From Chondrus crispus (taxonomy: Eukaryota; Rhodophyta; Florideophyceae; Gigartinales; Gigartinaceae), in assembly GCF_000350225.1 (NCBI RefSeq), contig NW_005179120.1, positions 1 through 64,000 on the forward strand: DNA of 64,000 nucleotides. The letters run 5' to 3'. This document shows, piece by piece, positions 42,009-52,873 of this stretch; the first letter of the stretch is position 1, and each line of letters starts with the position of its first letter. The position numbers and the translations under genes were made by a program. The notes under the pieces were generated by a model. It did no database searches and was not told the origin of the DNA. It saw only the letters and a program-made list of their open reading frames with translations.

Positions 42009-43325
42009 GTAGTAGTGTTTTTTTTTGAACTACCGGCATGCGTTGGGCAGTCGACATACGACATGGGCAGTAGACCGGTATCGCAAGTGGTGAGTGCGTA
42101 GCATCAAATAAGCAGCAATTCCCCATTAAGTGATGCGCTAAATCGCCTCCTGTTGTTGACAATTGGATCCGTTTTGCGTCCAGATTGATGCGGGGCTTTT
42201 TTGGACACAGACCAAACTGTGGTATCGTTGCGCGTGGCATCGTTGCGCGTGCAGAAAGCTGTAGATTGGATTGAATTTTGCTATAGGGGTGAGCTGGTCG
42301 GAAGCGCAAGTGCGTATCAGCATGGCATCAAGCGAGGCACCGAGTGGGGAGGAGATTGAAGGTACAGTGGCGTGCTTGCAGGGCGGAGAGAGGGTTCAAA
42401 GTCACGGTTTGAGAGGGCCGTGTAGCGAAGGAGAGTGTAGTTCGTTTTAGAGCACAGGAGAAAGGTATTGTAGGGACCTCAAGGCTAAGCAGTTGGGAAG
42501 GCGGTGGGTATTGGAGTGCGGAGCGGATGCAGTGCCCGGGAATGCAAAGATGATAGAAGTAGAGTTCTACAAAGGAGTTGTTTCTTCGTGTGTGGACTTG
42601 AGCTTGCGCGTACATGGATGCAAATTGACCATGAATTCCGTATCGATACATGTGTGAGGGTGTATTGCAAGTATGATGAAGCGAGGATGTGCCACGGACA
42701 AGAAGTTAACGAATGATGTTGATCAAGTTGGCGGCGGGCGCGGAGACTGAATATTGGCACAGACACGTGCAACATACAGATTAACATACAGAATGTACGG
42801 TACAGTGCCTCCTACAATATAGTGCTATAGAGTGCCGTACCTCTAGCTATGGCACTATTGGGGGGATGGCACTATATAAAGGAGGCTCAAATACACATAT
42901 TTGGGGACAAAGCACACTGCTAACACAAACACAACAAAGCCTGTATAACACAACTAAATAACTTCATCCTTTGAGTACTGAACTATGCCGGATGATACAC
43001 ATGTGAGCTTATGATAACCTGTGCCAGAGGGTGAGCCATAGCACTATATAGAGGGAAGCACTACTAAAGTAGGCACTATTGAGCGACCCCCCCCTGTAAC
43101 TCGATAGAAAAAAGCTATCTCGCTGCATAGAGATTGCTGTTGCCTCCCCCCCTCTAAAACTCCCGAAATATACTTGGGTACACGTGTACGCACACTCACC
43201 GACTAAAATTCGCAAGCGCTTCTTTCTCTCCCTCCCCGCCTCCCCCCTCCGCCACCTCCCCTTCCTCTCTTCCGCGTCCCGTCTCCCCCTCCCCCTTGCC
43301 CCTCAAATCAACTCCTTCACTAGCC
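42009..43325. other. Spacer with a small repeat element
   Basis: No gene is visible. A GGCACTAT-rich block lies at 42804-43080 (listed separately), including CACTATATAAAGG, which looks like a TATA box but leads to no sizeable ORF. C-rich leader sequence precedes the UBE2Q ATG from about 43210. Confidence 0.4.
42804..43080. repeat. Possible MITE with imperfect inverted ends
   Basis: AGTGCCTCCTACAATATAGTGC at the left and the reverse complement of GCACTACTAAAGTAGGCACT at the right form an imperfect inverted pair about 277 bases apart. GGCACTAT recurs several times between them. I see no target-site duplication. Confidence 0.3.
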
Positions 43326-44351
43326 ATGAACACTGCGTCCCTCACCGCCCTCCGCGACTGGGCGCCCTCCAAGTCCTCCTCCTCGCAACTTGCGCACTGC
43401 CCCGAGTACTCGCCCACGCTCGAGCACGGCAAGTCTGGCCCAGGTTCCTTTGACGCCCGTGCCTCGTACCAACTCCCCGACGGCGGCCGCTTCAATCTAC
43501 TCCTGTCCGGAAACAAGGAGGACAACTCCGTCATGCCGCTCGTTGAAAATGAGCTCGGCCTTCCAGACGGCTTCGTCCTCGAAATTAACACCTACTTGCT
43601 CACTGTCCTCACCGACGCGGACGCCAAGTTTACCCCTCATCAAGTCGTTCACAAGGTCATGCAGCGCGCCAACGAGCTCTACGAGAAGCAACTGTTTGGG
43701 ACGAAGCGGAGCCTCTCCTCCGCAGAGGGAAAGCTCAAGAAGGACCCGCAATCGCCGCTGCCGAGGCACCGAAAGCGGCCGGCAGAGTCCATGCAGTACG
43801 AGGCGCCACGCTTCGGCCATAGCAGGCTAGCGACCGCCACTTTGATGAAGCAGCTCACTCTGCTCAAGGACATGGACACGCGGAAGGACGGCTTCATAGC
43901 GGAACCCGTCGAGGAGGACCTGTACAAATGGAATGTCCATCTTTACTTTGATGACGTGCAGGGCTCGAGAATCGCCTCTGATCTCGCAAAGATCGCAAAG
44001 AGAGATACCGTGAAGCTGGAGTTCACCTTCCCGGCGGACTACCCGCACGCCCCGCCAGTCGTCCGCGTCGCAGCCCCATACGTGTCGGCAGGGCATGTGC
44101 TCCACCGCGGCGGGCTCTGTATGGAGCTTTTGACCGCCTCGGGATGGGCTCCGGTCAACAGTATTGACGTGGTGTGCATTCAGATTCGCGCGATGCTGAT
44201 ACAGGGACATGCCCGCATTGACCCCAAGATGCAGAGCAAGATCACGAAATACACTTTTGAGGGAGCGTTGAAGGACTTGCATTTAGTGGTCAAAACGCAT
44301 CGGTGGAATGCTGGAACACCGCCTCAGCTGCGCAAAAAGTTAAGGTATTGA
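43326..44351 (+). CDS. UBE2Q: UBE2Q-family ubiquitin-conjugating enzyme E2
   Basis: The ATG at 43326 (AGCCATGAA context) opens an intact 341-residue frame. E2 enzymes carry ubiquitin as a thioester on a catalytic Cys and pass it to substrates with an E3. The UBC fold spans about residues 170-310: LMKQLTLLKDM, then YKWNVHLYFDD, LEFTFPADYPHAPPVVRV and HRGGLCMELLTASGW, whose Cys (C265) is the active site, then INSIDVVCIQIRAML-like helices. The form GxLCMELLTxxGW with the S-I-xxV continuation and the lack of an HPN motif are features of the UBE2Q subgroup, as is the additional N-terminal domain (DGGRFNLLLSGNKEDNS). It is cytosolic or nuclear, with no membrane segment. This is the clearest intact housekeeping-type gene in the window. 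Confidence 0.85.
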   Translation: MNTASLTALRDWAPSKSSSSQLAHCPEYSPTLEHGKSGPGSFDARASYQLPDGGRFNLLLSGNKEDNSVMPLVENELGLPDGFVLEINTYLLTVLTDADAKFTPHQVVHKVMQRANELYEKQLFGTKRSLSSAEGKLKKDPQSPLPRHRKRPAESMQYEAPRFGHSRLATATLMKQLTLLKDMDTRKDGFIAEPVEEDLYKWNVHLYFDDVQGSRIASDLAKIAKRDTVKLEFTFPADYPHAPPVVRVAAPYVSAGHVLHRGGLCMELLTASGWAPVNSIDVVCIQIRAMLIQGHARIDPKMQSKITKYTFEGALKDLHLVVKTHRWNAGTPPQLRKKLRY

Positions 44352-44500
44352 GAGGTGGAGGTTGCGATTGATGGGCGTGCGGATTTAGGCCGCATTGTAG
44401 ATTTGTGATTGTTCTTATGCAGAGGGATATGAGGATGGGTGGTGCCCTTTGAAGAAGAGTATCAAGCGTGACCAGATGTCGGGGGTCAAGCAGAGGCGTT
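44352..44500. other. Trailer of the UBE2Q gene
   Basis: No structure seen; it leads into the tandem duplication at 44501. Confidence 0.35.
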
Positions 44501-44520
44501 TTGAATTTCTGCGACGCGTT

Positions 44521-45306
44521 CCTTGCGACTGACACGCCCAGCTGCAGCAACCCCTGATATTCTATTTTGCTTGCTCGGATTGTGTTGCCCATGGTACACG
44601 ATGCCGGGGAAATGTTGGGCGGGATGTGAGCGATTTGGCGAAGGAAAGTACGTGGAGGTTTCGCGGATGGGGGTCTCTCTCGAGGCTGTGTTCTTCTGCC
44701 GATACATGGAAAGCCGTGGGTGTGTTGATGAGACGACAAGTCATACCGCAAGTGTTCTCGCAACGCTGCTGTGCAGCCGTATCAAAGTTGGCGACGCTCG
44801 TTGATATCCAAGGCCGCTATGGACATTCAGTGGCATTTGGAATGAGTCGGCATTGGTGGTGCGTAGTGGTGAAATGAAGAAGCCGGATGGGACTCTGGTC
44901 TCAGAAAGTGGTTAGTTGATTGTCCCTCTCGTTTCCGATGTTTTTCTGCCATATTTCGGACATTGTTGCATGCACCTGGTGAGCGACCAAACGAGCGCAG
45001 CGCTCTCGATTTCAGGAGGGCGGCGCCGGGGCAAATTAATGGGAAAGTGCTTGCTGGAGCGTTGTTGGTTTGCCCGGCAGTCCGCGCAGTTAGTAATGAG
45101 TTTGATAATCTCACATTGGGTGGCGGTGCGTTGCGATCGGGTGAACTGTTATCGTCTGTTGTGTCGCTACGGGATCGGTATGACGTGAGGTACAAGCGGT
45201 TGTAGCCAAGGTATTGGATCCCGCCACAAGGATGCGTGGCTGATGATGTCGTATTATGGATTACAGTGCTGTACAGTAGGATGCTGTAAAGGGGGGTACT
45301 CCTGAC
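44521..45306. other. Non-coding front part of duplication copy A
   Basis: Short open frames occur on both strands, but the corresponding frames in copy B are broken differently, which argues against coding. Confidence 0.5.
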
Positions 45307-45747
45307 GTCGGACAAAAACCTCAATATTAAAAGAAAAAAGTAGTTGCAATTGTCAAGCAGTCACCATTTTTATGTTTTGCGACGGGGACACTCAGCGTGT
45401 CCGTCCACTGGGACTTGGCGGAAACAAGCACGGACACAGAAGAGGAGTGAGATTGAAGCGCGCGGACACTTTTTCACCCCAACCGAAGCACTAAGATCGG
45501 ACATCCAAGCAAATTAAAAAAAATTAAAAAATCTGTCTGTTTTGTATGCTGGGGCTTGTTACACTCCTATACAATACGTAGAAAGCTGTGAGCAATCGAT
45601 TGAGATATTATTTCTTTAATTTCAACCACGTCGTTCTGAGATACGGCGCACCGTCTGGCGCCGTTACGCGCGGCGGTGCACCTTGGCCCGTGTCGGAGAT
45701 GTTTTTCAAAATATTTTGCATGTCCGATTTTTTTGTCACTGTCCGAC
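45307..45747. mobile_element. Small non-coding TIR element (MITE-like)
   Basis: About 441 bases between GTCGGACA (45307-45314) and TGTCCGAC (45740-45747), an exact inverted pair. Internal CGGACA motifs recur. Copy B shows the empty site: GTTTACAGTACCCCTGAAGC in place of the insertion. No ORF is convincing. Confidence 0.6.
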
Positions 45748-47513
45748 AACAACAGCAACCCCCCTTCACCACTGAAGCATTGCGAGTTGACTCGAAATAA
45801 GCAACAGAGCAGGGCAAGGAGGCGGGATGCGCTGCGGCATAACGTCGTGCATATGATAGGCGGCATAGCAGGCTCTCTTGCTTTTGCCGACAGAGCTGTA
45901 AAGTTTATCCGCTCCCACACTGCGGCGTCTCCGGAAAGCCTTATGCACGACAAGCTTCTGCAGGACGAAGCGAGTACAGTATCCGACACCGGTCATCATA
46001 CAGTGCCCACCTGCTCAGTACTTTACACGTCCGGCGGTTGGGCAATTGCACGCATGCGAATTTGGGCTCAACATGTGTAGTAAGAGTCAAAGCGTTTCGT
46101 GTTTGTCATTCATGCATGCACACTGTTAAAGGGCCAGAAGTTGCTCTTTTAATATCTATCTACCTTCGTGCTGAGCGTGTACTCTTACCACGTTACTGGC
46201 CTGGCCTCTCGGCAGTGATCACCCGCAGTGATCGCACTGTCTACGCTTGAGAGTGTACTGTAGAACACGCTTTCGGTGCACCGGAGCAAGGCCGCCACTG
46301 TAAATAGTATTCTCCCTTCAGAGGAGGCATCCACACTGTCATAAGTTTTTACCTGTTTCATAGTAAGCCTTTGTATGAGGGTTCGATATGATTAAGGATC
46401 ACTTTCTTCATGCAGTTACTGTATGCGGTATGCAGTTCAATATCATATACAGGCTGGAATCGCTGCTCCGCAGCCGGTGGCTGACGAACGCATGCAGTAA
46501 TCGAGAATATGCGGAAACCGAGCATGCAGTTAGCGAGGATCCACTGTATTGATTTTGTGTTCTACACAACACGTGGCACATTTACCGACCGAGAGCCTAG
46601 TAGGCCTCACTCACAGTGAGTGACCCACTGCGGCAGCGCCGTCAGACAGTGGCAGGCGAGGAGGACGTTGGGCGCGAGGAGGATGTTGGGCGCAAGGAGG
46701 GCAGTTGGGCGGTGGGCGCGTAGCGATGGCATCGAGGAAGCAAGAGGCGAATTGGAGGTAAAGTTGAGGACTACCGTCAGATTTTGCTGCGCTCTCGGTT
46801 GGTGAGGTCCATGTACCCTTCGAAGGGTACTGTATATGGCTTGGACTGGCCTCAACAAGACTGTGCTGTACGCCGAAGCATCTCACTTGGTACGTGTCCC
46901 AACCCACTCCAGGCCCGATTTTGAGCATTTCAGCTTAGCTCATCTTAAGCATCGCTGCATCGTTGCAGCCGTTAATGCACGACGCCAGGGGCTCCCCTCA
47001 CCCTCGCCGCACTCCAGCGCACGGCAGTCAGCGCGAGAAGGCTTTTTGTTGCGCGCCAGCCCACATCGCCAATGCAGCGGTATCTTTCCGACAACGAGGC
47101 CCTCATTGTCGTAGCCCAAGGCGCGTCTTCCAAAAGCTCTGTTGCGTACCTCCGTTGATAGCGATGTGAGCCTGCCACCCACGGCCATGCCTCGCGAAGA
47201 GGAAAGGGCCAAGGAGGCTCTCAGAGGCCGAAGTTACTCAGATCTGCGACGCATGCCGCCAGTCAGTGAGGCTCGACCGCTATTTACGGGTAATGACCAT
47301 TGTAGGGGACACATGCGCACCTACATTACCCTACCCACATTCTGAGAGATATTACATGCACTCGCCTCGCGTAATGCCCGTTCACCGCAGAGAATTGACC
47401 AAGTCCCATCTTCTGGTATCTGAAAAACCGTAATCTTTAACTTGAATACGTCAGCGTGCGTGGACCCGGACGGCTTCTTCTTCTCAACGGCTACTCCCGG
47501 AGCCAGACTTGCC
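45748..47513. other. Upstream region of membrane-protein gene A
   Basis: No supported gene. It aligns in patches with 49955-51682 of copy B, with indels. It is the likely promoter and leader of the gene at 47514. No single TATA box stands out. Confidence 0.4.
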
Positions 47514-48716
47514 ATGAGAACATTCCAGACCCCGATCGACGAACAAGTTGGGTATGCTCTCATCAGCCTTTGGCTCGAGGTACTGGTCATTGGCGTGACC
47601 GTCGTTTCGACGAAGAAAGCCTACGAGCTGTGGCTCGCGTACAGGGTGGCAGGCGGCCAGAGATTCAGATTGACAAATACTCGATCGTGGGCGGATGTGC
47701 TTCCAGCGAACGGCGACTTGCCTTTCGACTGCAACGTCGCCAAGGCCCTCGTCACCATCCTACGTATTCTCGCCGTCGTGTTTTCAGCCGCGTCCTTCTT
47801 AGGTGCCGCGGGTCACGATGTGCACGCTCCGATTTTCAAGAGCAAGCGCATAGCAGGGCTGACCACTGAGCGATTCCAGCAAATGAACATTAGCGATCTG
47901 AACGACCCGTTGGTAGTCGCGATTTGGAAGTGTCGTGTTTTCGAAAAGGGCAGGCTTCTATTGTATGAGGCGCTAGAAAATGACGATAGGTCGCAAGTTT
48001 CTTGTACGACGTCGCGCAGTGGGGAAAGAAACCTCTTGCTTGTAGTTGAATGGAACTTTCAACAGGATCCGGTTAAACCTAGTTCAGTCCCAGTATTACT
48101 TGGCAACGGTACTGTCACTTCTATTTCAAATATGACGTTGGCCGATGGAAGAGAGCTATACTTTACAACTTCCAACGGCACGGACCTCCTCGTTGGAACA
48201 CAAGACCGCGGGCAATGGGCTGAGATATCGATAAGTGAATACAAGGACCATATGATTAGTCGACCAGATCAGGTTGTTGGAGATATTGCGAACAACCTGC
48301 CCCGCCACATATCGCTTGCGATAAGCTTCACCAACCACTTATACGCGTGGCGAGAGCAAGTCTCCCAAGCCTACAGCGACAGCCCCACTGCTCGGAGACT
48401 TACCCTAGAGGCTCGGTATGTGTGGGCCTCAGTGGGAATTTCGGCAACCTCTGTGCTGTTGGCGATCATCTGTACGTTGTTAAGGCAGCAAGTTGATATC
48501 AAGCCTGACCTCACGAGCTTCCGAGGGTTGTTGTCTGTCGCACAGGGGGATGTGGCCGGGCATGGAAACAACTCGGGAAAAGTTGATTCTACTCTTGGCA
48601 TCGTTCAAAGGGTAGACTGCAAACAACTTTCTCTCTTCCCTCGTCCCGACGAGACGGCAGCGAATATTCAACACGGAGAGAGGTTGCGCCGTTTGCAGCT
48701 GAAATGCTCGGAGTGA
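47514..48716 (+). CDS. Three-helix membrane protein of unknown function, copy A
   Basis: I use ATG 47514 (GCCATGAGAAC), because the open frame upstream has only non-ATG starts. The 400-residue protein has helices at about residues 12-34 (VGYALISLWLEVLVIGVTVV), 80-102 (LVTILRILAVVFSAASFLG) and 315-338 (VWASVGISATSVLLAIICTL). Between helices 2 and 3 lies a domain of about 210 residues with several N-x-S/T sites (NMT, NGT), Cys residues and beta-like strands (LLLVVEWNFQ). This suggests a luminal or outer-face domain (inference). The C-terminus is polar. It has no known domain. It is one of a tandem pair, most of whose differences fall in the large loop. Likely a lineage-specific surface or vesicle protein. 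Confidence 0.7.
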   Translation: MRTFQTPIDEQVGYALISLWLEVLVIGVTVVSTKKAYELWLAYRVAGGQRFRLTNTRSWADVLPANGDLPFDCNVAKALVTILRILAVVFSAASFLGAAGHDVHAPIFKSKRIAGLTTERFQQMNISDLNDPLVVAIWKCRVFEKGRLLLYEALENDDRSQVSCTTSRSGERNLLLVVEWNFQQDPVKPSSVPVLLGNGTVTSISNMTLADGRELYFTTSNGTDLLVGTQDRGQWAEISISEYKDHMISRPDQVVGDIANNLPRHISLAISFTNHLYAWREQVSQAYSDSPTARRLTLEARYVWASVGISATSVLLAIICTLLRQQVDIKPDLTSFRGLLSVAQGDVAGHGNNSGKVDSTLGIVQRVDCKQLSLFPRPDETAANIQHGERLRRLQLKCSE

Positions 48717-49219
48717 AATATCTAATATCGATATGCTTCTGAAGGCCCTTCTCCAATGACTTTGAACATATTGGTGGCCAACCCCTCTTTGGAGAGGCAC
48801 AATATTGCGCACAGCTCTGGAGGCCTGTGAGCTGTAATGTAGCTACAGGCTTTTGTTTGGAGAATGTGTTCACCCTTTCCCGATGGAGAACGGCTTGAAC
48901 GCTCGGTAACGAACAACATGGAATGGCCTCGGCGGGAAGAGCGTGAATCAATTGAGGTTCGTGTGCAACGCGCAAAATCTTTCTGAAAGATGTGTGCCAC
49001 AAGCAATGAAGATCTTGACAACAGAGCAAAGAAGCTCCTTGGGTCAATTCTTCGATCTAGTATTGAAGATTTAAAAAACTCACTGTATTACTGCTGTTGC
49101 TTGACATGACACAGGTTAGTTGCATACTCGACGCAAAATACGAAAGAGCTCTCCCCATCGCTATCGTACTGTTCCACATGTTGAGGAAAGAGTCTCATTG
49201 AATTTCTGCGACGCGTTCC

Positions 49220-51682
49220 TTGCGACTGACACGCCCAGGTGTAGTAACCCCTGATATTCTATGCTGCTTGGTCAGATTGTGGTGCCCATGGTACGATGTC
49301 GGGCAAATGTTGGGCGGGATGTGAGCGATTTGGCGAAGGAAAGCACGTGGAGGTTTCGCATATGGAGTCTCTCTCGAGGCTTTGTTTTCCTGGCGATACA
49401 TGGAAATCCGTGGATGTGTTGATGAGACGACAAGCCATACCGCAAATGTCTTCACAACGCTGATGTGCGGCCGTATCCAAGTTGGCGACGCTCGTTCACA
49501 TGCAAGGCCGCTGTGGGCATTCGGGGGCATTTGTAATGAGTCGGCATTGGTGGTGCGTAGTGGTGAAATGAAGAAGCCGGACAGGACTCTGGTTGCAGAA
49601 AGTGATGAGTTGATTGCCCCTTTCCCTTCTGATGTTTGCTGTCATATTTCGGGCATTGTTGCATGCACCCGGTGAGCGACCAGACGAGCGCAGCGCTGCC
49701 GATGTCAGGAGAGCGGCGCCAGCGCAAATTCTTGCTAAGGTGCTTGTTGGAGTTTGTTGGTTTGCGCGGCAGTCCGGGCAGTTCGTAATGAGTTTGATTG
49801 CAGCACATCTGGTGTCGGCTCGTTGCGATCGGGTGAACTGTTAACAGGGACCGGTATGACGTGAGGGAAGAGCGGTTGTAGCCGAGGGTTTGGATCCCGG
49901 CCGCAAGGACGCGTGCCTGATGATGTCATGGATTACAGTTGTTTACAGTACCCCTGAAGCATTGCGAGTTGACTTGGAATAAGCAAGCTTGGAATAAGCA
50001 ACAGAGCAGCAAGGAGGCGGGATGCGCTGCCGCATGACGTCGTGCGTCATCGATACGCGGCATAGCAGGCTCTCTTGGTTTTGCCGACCGAGATGTATCC
50101 GCTCCCACTCTGCGGCGTCTCCGGAAAGCCTTGCGGACGACAAGCTTCTGCAGCACGAAGCGAGTACAGTATCCGACTCCGGTCATCATTCAGGGCCCAC
50201 CTGCTCAGGACATAGTCTGGCGGTAGGGGCAAGGGAACGCATGTGAATTTGGGCTCCACATGAGCCAGAGCGCCTCTTGTTTGTCATTCATGCGTGCACT
50301 ACTAAAGGGCAGAAGGCGCTCTTAGAAACATCTACCTTCGCGCTGAGCATGTACTGTAATGGCCTGCCCTTCCGGCCGTCATCGCACTGCCCCGATCGTT
50401 CGGAGCACCGGCACCGGTGTAAAGTTATTCTACTTTCAGAGGAGGCATCCACACTGTAATCACCTTGCTGTACCCTTGGGTACTGTTACCCAACGAAACA
50501 GAAGTTATGCAACACGTGGCACATTTGACCGACCGTTGCCGACAGCCTGGGTCGCAAGGCGCGGCGCCGCCAAGCAGTGGCGGGCGGGAGGGCTGCGGTA
50601 AGGAGGAGGACGCTGGGCGCGAGGAGGGAAGGGAGTTGGGGTGCGGATCCGGCCGGGCGATCGACGCGCCGCGCGAGCAACGGGCACAACCGGATCGTCA
50701 TGCAGGGGGATGACGGTCGGTCGGAGGGGACCAGGGCGCCGTTTTCCCCATTGCCATTGTGCGCCGGTGGCGGCCGGCGCCTGCTCTGTGGTTAGGGAGG
50801 GGGATCGCGGCCGGGGACCGCGCATATCAAAAGGTAAGATAGGGGCGGCGGGCACGTAGGGATGGAAGGCATCGAGGAAAGAAGAGGCGACTTGGAGGTA
50901 TACTTTGAGCACTAGCGTCAGATGTTGCTGCCGTCTCGGTCGGTGAGGTGCATGTGCTGTCTGTGACCTGGACTGCCCGCAACAATACTGTAACCGAAGG
51001 GTACTGTACGCCGAAGCATCCCACTTGATACAGTGCGTGTCTCAACCCATTCCAGGCCCAATTTCGAGGATTTCAGCTTGCCTCAGAGGGCCGTCATTTC
51101 GAGAATCGCTGCATCGTTGCAGCCGTTCATGTCACCACGCCAGGGGCTCCCCTCACCCTCACCGCAATCCCGAGGACAGCAGTCAGGGCGAGAAGTCTTG
51201 TTGTGGCGGGCCAGCCCACATCCGCAATGATGCGGTATCTTTCCGACAACGAGGCCCTCATTGCCGTAGCCCAAGGCGCGTCTCCCAAAAGCTCTGTTGC
51301 GTACCTCCGTTGATAGCGATGTGAGCCTGTCACCCACGGCCATGTTTTGCGAAGAGCAAAGGGCCGAGGAGGCTCGCAGAGGCCGAAGCTACCTTTTGAT
51401 GCACGACGACTCTCACGTCTGCGACGCATGCCGCCAGTCAGCGAGTTTCGTGTGCTGTTTACGGGTAATGACTATTGTGAGGGGCATATGCGCAGCCACG
51501 TTACCCACCTTCTGGGAGGTATCACATGCGCTCGCCTCCCGTAATGCCCGTTCGCCGCAGAGAATTGACCAAGTCCCATCTTCCGATACCTGGCAAACCG
51601 TCATCCTAACTTGATAACATCAACGCGCGTGCACCCGGACGACTCACTCTCTTCAACGGCTGCTCCCGGAGCCAGACTTGCC
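49220..51682. other. Non-coding front and upstream region of copy B
   Basis: It matches copy A in pieces. Includes GC-rich CGG/GGC runs at 50560-50830 that are shorter in copy A. No supported gene. Confidence 0.4.
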
Positions 51683-52873
51683 ATGAGAACATTCCAGACC
51701 CCGATCGACGAACAAGTTGGGTATGCTCTCATCAGCCTTTGGCTCGAGGTACTGGTCATTGGCGTGACCGTCGTTTCGACGAAGAAAGCCTACGAGCTGT
51801 GGCTCGCGTACAGGGTGGCAGGCGGCCAGAGATTCAGATTGACAAACGCTCGATCGTGGGCGGATGCGTTTCCAGCGAACGGCGACTTGCCTTTCGACTG
51901 CAACGTCGCCAAGGCCCTCGTCACCATCCTACGTATTCTCGCCGTCGTGTTTTCAGCCGCGTCCTTCTTAGGTGCCGCGGGTCACGATGTGCACGCTCCG
52001 ATTTTCAAGAGCAAGCGCATAGCAGGGCTGACCACTGAGCGATTCCAGCAAATGAACAATAACGATCTGAACGACCCGTTGGTAGTCGCGATTTGGAAGT
52101 GTCGTGTTTTCGAAAAGGGCAGGCTTCTATTGTATGAGGCGCTAGAAAATGACGATAGGTCGCAAGTTTCTTGTACGACGTCGCGCAGTGGGGAAAGAAA
52201 CCTCTTGCTTGTAGTTGAATGGAACTTTCAACAGGATCCGGTTAAACCTAGTTCAGTCCCAGTATTACTTGACAACGGTACTGTCAGTTCTATTTCAAAT
52301 ATGACGTTGGCCGATGGAAGAGAGCTATACTTTGCTACCTCCAACGGCGCGAATCTCCTCGTCAGAAAACAAGTCCGTGGGCAATGGGCTGAGATATCGA
52401 TAAGTGAATACAAGGACCATATGATTAGTCGACCAGATCAGATTATTGGAGATATTGCGTACAACCTGCCCCGCCACATATCGCTTGCGATAAGCTTCAC
52501 CAACCACTTATACGCGTGGCGAGAGCAAGTCTCCCAAGCCTACAGCGACAGCCCCACTGCTCGGAGACTTACCCTAGAGGCTCGGTATGTGTGGGCCTCC
52601 GTGGGAATTTCGGCAACCTCTGTGCTGTTGGCGATCATCTGTACGTTGTTAAGGCAGCAAGTCGATATCAAGCCTGACCTCACGAGCTTCCGAGGGTTAT
52701 TGTCTGTCGCACAGGGGGATGTGGCTGGGTATGGAAACAACTCGGGAAAAGTTGATTCTACTCTTAGCATTGTTCAAGGGGTAGACTGTGTAAAACTTTC
52801 TCTCTTCCCTGGCCCCGACGAGACGGCAGCGAACATTCAACACGGAGAGAGGTTGAACGCCGCTTGCAGCTGA
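51683..52873 (+). CDS. Three-helix membrane protein of unknown function, copy B
   Basis: Paralogue of the gene at 47514, with the same ATG context and the same three helices, 396 residues. Long stretches are identical in DNA. Differences cluster at RLTNARSWADAFP, QQMNNNDLND and the loop DNGTVSSISN to NGANLLVRKQVRGQW, then DQIIGDIAYNLP, and at the C-terminus, which ends HGERLNAACS after a small indel. By eye about two thirds or more of the base differences change the amino acid, which suggests weak constraint or diversification of the loop. The frame is intact. Function is unknown. Confidence 0.7.
   Translation: MRTFQTPIDEQVGYALISLWLEVLVIGVTVVSTKKAYELWLAYRVAGGQRFRLTNARSWADAFPANGDLPFDCNVAKALVTILRILAVVFSAASFLGAAGHDVHAPIFKSKRIAGLTTERFQQMNNNDLNDPLVVAIWKCRVFEKGRLLLYEALENDDRSQVSCTTSRSGERNLLLVVEWNFQQDPVKPSSVPVLLDNGTVSSISNMTLADGRELYFATSNGANLLVRKQVRGQWAEISISEYKDHMISRPDQIIGDIAYNLPRHISLAISFTNHLYAWREQVSQAYSDSPTARRLTLEARYVWASVGISATSVLLAIICTLLRQQVDIKPDLTSFRGLLSVAQGDVAGYGNNSGKVDSTLSIVQGVDCVKLSLFPGPDETAANIQHGERLNAACS

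Larger units (their letters stand above)
44501..49198. repeat. Tandem segmental duplication, copy A
   Basis: Starts TTGAATTTCTGCGACGCGTT and ends TTGAGGAAAGAGTCTCA. It matches copy B (49199-53685) throughout, with many small indels outside the gene. The copy holds the membrane-protein gene at 47514-48716 and a TIR insertion at 45307-45747 that copy B lacks. Confidence 0.9.

Noticed and set aside
42880-43010. CACTATATAAAGG as the promoter of a gene
   Set aside because: The first ATG downstream gives only a handful of codons, and the block is part of a small inverted repeat element.
45567-46080. Short frames on both strands in the duplication spacer
   Set aside because: They are not preserved between copies A and B, and some include the small TIR insertion.
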